Part shown: positions 60,497 through 64,000 of the stretch, one piece after another
Layout of the letters: every line of letters starts with the position of its first letter
Numbering within the stretch: position 1 is the first letter of the stretch
NCBI GenBank assembly: GCA_903828515.1
Contig: CAIKMD010000006.1
Coordinates: 806,001-870,000 of the forward strand
Direction: 5' to 3'
DNA from: an uncultured Rhodospirillales bacterium
GTDB lineage: Bacteria > Pseudomonadota > Alphaproteobacteria > ATCC43930 > CGMCC-115725
DNA: 64,000 nucleotides
Program-made: the position numbers and the translations under genes
Notes under the pieces: generated by a model
The model's database searches: none
What the model saw: only the letters and a program-made list of their open reading frames with translations
Told to the model about the DNA's origin: nothing

Positions 60497-61456
60497 GTGA
60501 GCAGAGCCGCAGAACTTTCATCGGTCGAAGTCGACCGCAGCACGCACTTTCTGTTTGGACACCGCGTGTTCCAGCTGAAGGGTGCGCGTTTTGCGTTGAC
60601 CGACGACGGCACCACACCCGCTTTTCACGTCGAGCTCGGTGCGCTCAATGCCGCGCTCGCGCTCAACGCACTCCGGTTGGAATTCGGCATCGATCCGGAA
60701 TCGCCGGACGGCTCGCTTCTCGCGATCGTCGAGAAGAGCATGCGTTTCGTCAAAGAGATCCGGCCAGGCGATTTGATCCCGCGCGAACTTCTCGACGGCA
60801 CGGCATCGTGGTCGGTCGAAGAACGCCACCGCTTGTGCGCCAAAGCTCAGACCTATGCCAAGGCGATAGGCGCGACCGCGGAGATCAAGGATGCGGAAGA
60901 CGTCGCGCTGACGGCCTTCGTCGAGAATCCCAACACGCAGAAGCGCCTCGAACAGGCCGGCGCGCACATCGCGAAAAAAATCGGCAACAACCTGGATGGC
61001 GAGACGGTCGTCGACCGCATCGATTCCATCGCGCGCGAACTCGCCTATATCGAGGCGCTGCACGAGCAATGCGGGCAGATCCTCGCCATCGTCCCGAAGA
61101 TCAGCCAGCTCTCCAAGGTCTACCGCGCGGACCGGGCGATCGTCGACGAATTGTCGCGCGTTCGCACGCTGCTGTTGCGTCCGATCGAGTTCTTCGACGG
61201 CATCTTCGCCCAACTGGGCAGTCGCCAGGAGGACATCGTCAATTCGGTCGATCATTTTCTCGAATACATCGACGTCATCCGTGAGCAGCGCGACGACCTG
61301 CATCAAAGCATGATGCTGTGGGAGCCGATCCTGGCCGCCTGGCGGCGCATCGAAATGACGCGCCATACCGAGACCGAAGCCAAGATCGCGGAGCTGTATC
61401 GCTTCACCGCGCGGCATTACCTGACCCAATCGTCCTGGTCCAAAGACGGCCGATAG
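60497..61456 (+). CDS. Hypothetical helical protein
   Basis: A 319-residue soluble protein with no recognised domain. Residues 1-70 are mixed (SSVEVDRSTHFLFGHRVFQLKGARFALTDDGTTPAFHVELG), and 70-319 are mostly charged amphipathic helix, with possible coiled-coil segments such as DRIDSIARELAYIEALHEQCGQILAIVPKISQLSKVY. No signal peptide or membrane segment. The start is GTG at 60497-60499; GGAGGGG lies about 14 bases upstream, which is long. It is 33 bases before the CoA-transferase gene on the same strand but shows no functional link. I cannot assign a role; a structural or adaptor function is the simplest guess. Confidence 0.7.
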   Translation: MSRAAELSSVEVDRSTHFLFGHRVFQLKGARFALTDDGTTPAFHVELGALNAALALNALRLEFGIDPESPDGSLLAIVEKSMRFVKEIRPGDLIPRELLDGTASWSVEERHRLCAKAQTYAKAIGATAEIKDAEDVALTAFVENPNTQKRLEQAGAHIAKKIGNNLDGETVVDRIDSIARELAYIEALHEQCGQILAIVPKISQLSKVYRADRAIVDELSRVRTLLLRPIEFFDGIFAQLGSRQEDIVNSVDHFLEYIDVIREQRDDLHQSMMLWEPILAAWRRIEMTRHTETEAKIAELYRFTARHYLTQSSWSKDGR

Positions 61457-61489
61457 CGCGCTCCCGGTAAAACGCTTATCGTTTCGGCG

Positions 61490-62608
61490 ATGGGCGGAAC
61501 TCTCGACGGGATCCTGGTCGTGGCGTTGGAGCAAGCGGTGGCGGCGCCGCTCGCGAGTTGCCGCCTTGCCGATGCCGGCGCCCGTGTCATCAAGATCGAA
61601 CGGTCGGAAGGCGATTTCGCGCGGTACTACGATCGCGCGGCGGCGGGACAAAGCTCCTATTTCGTCTGGCTCAATCGCGGCAAGGAATCACTCGTCCTCG
61701 ATATCAAGGACGAGGCGGATCGCGCGCTGCTCCATCGCCTGATCGCCCGTGCCGATATCTTCATCCAGAACCTGGCCCCGGGTGCGGCATCGCGCGCTGG
61801 GTTCGATCCGGCCGAGTTGCGGTGGCGTTTTCCGCGCCTCATCGCCTGTTCGATCACCGGCTATGGCGAGGACGGGCCCTATCGCGACATGAAGGCCTAT
61901 GATCTCCTGATCCAGGGCGAAACCGGGCTTGCCGACATCACCGGTTCGCCGGCCGGGTCGGGGCGCGTCGGCGTGTCGGTCTCCGATATCGCCGCGGGCC
62001 TCAACGCGCATGCCGCGATCCTCGAGGCGCTCTATGCGCGGCAGAGGACCGGCGACGGCGCCCTGCTGTCGGTTTCGCTGTTCGATGCGACCGCCGAATG
62101 GATGGCGGTACCGCTGATGCATTTTGAGGGAACGGGCATTGCCCCCGGACGGGTCGGCCTCAATCACCCCTCGATCGCACCCTATGGCGCTTTCGCGACC
62201 GGTGACGGCAAGGCGATCATTCTCGGTATCCAAAACGAGCGTGAATGGGCGCGGCTCTGCGAATCGGTGCTCGGCCAGCCCGAATTGAGCGCCGATCCGC
62301 GCTTTTGCGACAACCTGAAGCGCGTCGCCAACCGCACGGCGCTCGAGGCGATCATCGCGGCGCGCTTTGCCGGGCAAACCCGCGAGGATCTGGCCGCGCG
62401 CCTCGAGGCGGCGGGGATCGCCTACGGCCGGGTGAACGGGGTAGCCGACCTGGCGCGGCATCCCCAGTTGCGCCGGATCGACGTTCCGACCCCGAATGGC
62501 GATGTCTCATTGCCGATGCCGCCGGCTCGGACGGCCGATTTCGTCGGGCGCCCGATTCCCGAACTCGGGGAGCACAGCGCTGCCATCCGGCGCGAATTCG
62601 CGATCTGA
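61490..62608 (+). CDS. CaiB/BaiF class III CoA-transferase
   Basis: A 372-residue family III CoA-transferase. D138 in MKAYDLLIQGETG is the catalytic Asp that forms the CoA-ester intermediate. LADAGARVIKIERSEGDFARYYD and LNRGKESLVLDIKDEADRALLHRLIARADIFIQNLAPGA are the standard N-terminal blocks. It would activate a carboxylic acid with CoA (succinyl-CoA donor usual). The ATG is at 61490-61492. The next 274 bases hold no protein gene but contain a probable small RNA. May activate an aromatic or dicarboxylic intermediate of the clusters to the left. Confidence 0.92.
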   Translation: MGGTLDGILVVALEQAVAAPLASCRLADAGARVIKIERSEGDFARYYDRAAAGQSSYFVWLNRGKESLVLDIKDEADRALLHRLIARADIFIQNLAPGAASRAGFDPAELRWRFPRLIACSITGYGEDGPYRDMKAYDLLIQGETGLADITGSPAGSGRVGVSVSDIAAGLNAHAAILEALYARQRTGDGALLSVSLFDATAEWMAVPLMHFEGTGIAPGRVGLNHPSIAPYGAFATGDGKAIILGIQNEREWARLCESVLGQPELSADPRFCDNLKRVANRTALEAIIAARFAGQTREDLAARLEAAGIAYGRVNGVADLARHPQLRRIDVPTPNGDVSLPMPPARTADFVGRPIPELGEHSAAIRREFAI

Positions 62609-62741
62609 TTCAAGCGGGCGTTGACCTGCGGCACCGCGCCGCAGCAGGAAATTGTGCGTTGCACTCGAAGGGGTTAGGGGACGGGTTATCCACACCTAAG
62701 CACCTCTAGCAAAAGAATCTTTTGCCAACGCATTTTTACGG

Positions 62742-62770
62742 TTGATTTGTCAGTAATGCTGCATCATATT
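62742..62770 (+). promoter_or_regulatory. Sigma-70-like promoter of candidate small RNA
   Basis: TTGATT at 62742-62747, an exact 17-base spacer, and CATATT at 62765-62770. A start site near 62777 would precede the first hairpin directly. Confidence 0.5.
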
Positions 62771-62776
62771 TTGCAG

Positions 62777-62872
62777 TGCGGCATTGATCGTCGCCCGACG
62801 ATCCGCCGTACGTCTTCTAGGCGTTTCCTCCCTAAACTTGGGCCGTGCCTTCGGGCACGGCTCTTTTCTTTT
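62777..62872 (+). ncRNA. Candidate small regulatory RNA with CCUCCC motif
   Basis: About 96 bases with no protein gene. A first stem (CGGC-ATT-GATCGTC-GCCC-GACGATC-C-GCCG, 62779-62808) is followed by an unpaired region containing TTTCCTCCCT (62824-62833), complementary to a Shine-Dalgarno sequence, then the terminator stem GCCGTGCC-TTCG-GGCACGGC and a T-rich run. This layout resembles alphaproteobacterial AbcR (alpha-r15) and alpha-r14 small RNAs, which repress ABC-transporter mRNAs. No database match was made; the identification is by layout only. Confidence 0.55.
62842..62872 (+). terminator. Rho-independent terminator of candidate small RNA
   Basis: A perfect 8-bp stem GCCGTGCC / GGCACGGC with UUCG tetraloop (62842-62861), then TCTTTTCTTTT. 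Correct orientation for a plus-strand transcript. It lies 233 bases after the CoA-transferase stop. Confidence 0.85.
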
Positions 62873-62882
62873 GTGGATGACG

Positions 62883-63434
62883 TCAGGTTGGCGGCGTTGC
62901 GCCGCCGGGACCGATGCCGCGCTGCATGATCACGCTGTCGACCCAGCGGCCGAATTTGAAGCCGACCGCGGGGAGCAAGCCTGTTCGGGCAAATCCCAAT
63001 TTCTCGTGCAAGCCGATCGAGGCGACATTGCCGCTGTCGCCGATGATAGCGACCATCTGCCGGAACCCCTGGTTCGTGCAGCGTTCGATCAGGGTGCCCA
63101 GCAGCGCGCTGCCGACGTCGCGGCGCATCGAATCCGGCGCCACATAGATCGAATCCTCGGCCGTATACCGGTAAGCCGACCGGATACGGTAGAAGGCGGC
63201 GTAGGTATAGCCGAGCAGGGTGCCGCCCGCGCCGATGGCGACCAGATAGGGCAGGCCGGACTGAAGCACGTCGGCCCGTCGCTGCGCCATCATCGCGTGG
63301 CTCGGCGGTATCTCTTCGAAGGTCGCCAGAGAGGTTTGCACGTAATGCGCGTAGAGCGCGGTTACGGCGCCCATGTCGGCTTCCTCGCAATCGCGGACGA
63401 CGAACGATTCCGGCACGCTCTGATCGACGATCAC
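62883..63434 (-). CDS. GNAT acetyltransferase (phosphinothricin/methionine sulfoximine type)
   Basis: A 183-residue N-acetyltransferase. VRDCEEADMGAVTALYAHYVQTSLATFEEIPPS and YVAPDSMRRDVGSALLGTLIERCTNQGFRQMVAIIGDSGNVASIGLHEKLGFARTG give acetyl-CoA-binding motifs A and B in the pattern of Pat/MnaT enzymes, which acetylate phosphinothricin or methionine sulfoximine. GTG at 63432-63434 overlaps the TGA of the N-formylglutamate amidohydrolase gene (GTGA), with GAGGG 5 bases upstream, so the two genes are coupled. The substrate here is unknown. Confidence 0.9.
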   Translation of the reverse strand: MIVDQSVPESFVVRDCEEADMGAVTALYAHYVQTSLATFEEIPPSHAMMAQRRADVLQSGLPYLVAIGAGGTLLGYTYAAFYRIRSAYRYTAEDSIYVAPDSMRRDVGSALLGTLIERCTNQGFRQMVAIIGDSGNVASIGLHEKLGFARTGLLPAVGFKFGRWVDSVIMQRGIGPGGATPPT

Positions 63435-64000
63435 GCCACCCTCAGCAGGTTCGGCTCGATCGCAGCGACCGCCAGGGCCAGATCTTTCATATCGGCGGCA
63501 AGCTGGGTGAAGAACGGCTTACGCTCGTAGTTCGCCTCGTTCATATAGAGGCTGCGGCCCAGTTCGATCTGCAGGCAATGCCCGCCTTCGCTGGGTTTGC
63601 CGTAATGGGTGGTGGTGAAGCCGCCCGCGTAAGGCGCGTTGCGTACCACCGCATAGCCCTTCGCGGTCAGCAGGCGCTGCGCGGTGTCGGCGATGATCGG
63701 ATCGCAGGACGTGCCGTGACAGTCGCCCAGGACGATATCGACGCGGCTGCGCTGGCCGCGATGCTGCGGCAGGGTCGTCGAGGGCATCGAGTGGCAATCG
63801 AGCAGCGTGTAGAAGCCAAATCGCGCCCGCGTCGTCTCGAGCAACTGGCTGAGCGTGCGATGATAGGGCCGGTAAAGCCGCTCCACGCGCTGCACGGCCT
63901 CGGCGAAGCGCAATTTGCGCGCGTAGATCTCCTCGCCTGACGCGACAACCCGCGCGATTGTCCCGAGGCCGACCCGGACCCGCGGCGAATGCGCGTTGAC
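63431..64000 (-). CDS. N-formylglutamate amidohydrolase, partial (cut by right edge)
   Basis: The C-terminal 189 residues of an N-formylglutamate deformylase-like hydrolase; the N-terminal part, including the early His motif, lies beyond the edge. Visible are YARKLRFAEAVQRVERLYRPYHRTLSQLL, FYTLLDCHSMPST (catalytic or zinc His), DIVLGDCHGTSCDPIIADTA and GFTTTHYGKPSEGGHCLQIELGRSLYMNE. Family members release formate in histidine degradation or related pathways. No other hut genes are visible. The stop overlaps the GNAT gene start by four bases. Confidence 0.9.
   Translation of the reverse strand, partial: VNAHSPRVRVGLGTIARVVASGEEIYARKLRFAEAVQRVERLYRPYHRTLSQLLETTRARFGFYTLLDCHSMPSTTLPQHRGQRSRVDIVLGDCHGTSCDPIIADTAQRLLTAKGYAVVRNAPYAGGFTTTHYGKPSEGGHCLQIELGRSLYMNEANYERKPFFTQLAADMKDLALAVAAIEPNLLRVA

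Noticed and set aside
1-64000. CRISPR arrays, transposase genes and phage genes.
   Set aside because: No repeat-spacer pattern and no such protein motifs were seen anywhere.

Overview
The window is high-GC, densely coded DNA typical of a free-living soil or rhizosphere alphaproteobacterium of the Rhodospirillales/Hyphomicrobiales kind. The support is the large set of high-affinity ABC substrate-binding proteins, UbiD, Rieske, LigB and CoxL-type catabolic enzymes, an alphaproteobacterial palindromic intergenic repeat, and strong synonymous GC bias that leaves long antisense shadow frames. I cannot name genus or species. No phage, integrase, transposase, rRNA or CRISPR array is visible.

Layout. 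1-4000 is core: transketolase and GAPDH in one minus-strand operon, a conserved hypothetical cut by the left edge, a DUF559 nuclease gene bracketed by inverted repeats, and tRNA-Gln(TTG). 4000-14400 holds a small hypothetical, a cupin, an FAD monooxygenase, an orphan xanthine-dehydrogenase-type large subunit, a DHA2 exporter, an EVE-VOC gene pair with a WYL regulator and a duplicated operator, and a second orphan XDH large subunit. 14400-19200 carries relatives of the protocatechuate 4,5-cleavage (2-pyrone-4,6-dicarboxylate) pathway: LigI-like lactonase, PEP-mutase-family lyase, RraA/LigK-like aldolase and LigB-type extradiol dioxygenase. 19163-35090 is a 16-kb same-strand run with a Rieske oxygenase, LIV-type binding protein, MetE-like protein, two LIV permease pairs sharing one ATPase pair, class II aldolase, UbiD decarboxylase, aldo-keto reductase, MarR regulator, two-domain VOC protein, ACMSD-type amidohydrolase and an acyl-CoA-dehydrogenase-fold monooxygenase.

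35258-43608 holds a second MetE-like protein, a VOC extradiol dioxygenase coupled to a flavin hydroxylase, a salicylate-hydroxylase-like enzyme, a cyclase-family hydrolase, a CapA-like protein, an LLM flavin oxidoreductase and a DDAH-like hydrolase. 43874-53772 is an N-heterocycle/amide-type module: HyuA and HyuB, MmgE/PrpD, two creatinase-fold proteins without a canonical metal site, an FAD fumarate-reductase-like enzyme and an amidohydrolase. 53769-64000 has another FAD monooxygenase with a LIV binding protein, an alpha/beta hydrolase, two tandem NitT/TauT binding proteins, a 2-hydroxyacid dehydrogenase, an unknown helical protein, a class III CoA-transferase, a probable small RNA, a GNAT acetyltransferase and a partial N-formylglutamate amidohydrolase.

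Together the genes describe uptake and breakdown of aromatic or heteroaromatic acids: LIV and TauA-type capture, hydroxylation by Mo, Rieske or flavin enzymes, ring opening by LigB or VOC dioxygenases, then hydrolases, aldolases and CoA-transferase. Actual substrates cannot be read from sequence. No stretch longer than about 275 bases lacks a gene.
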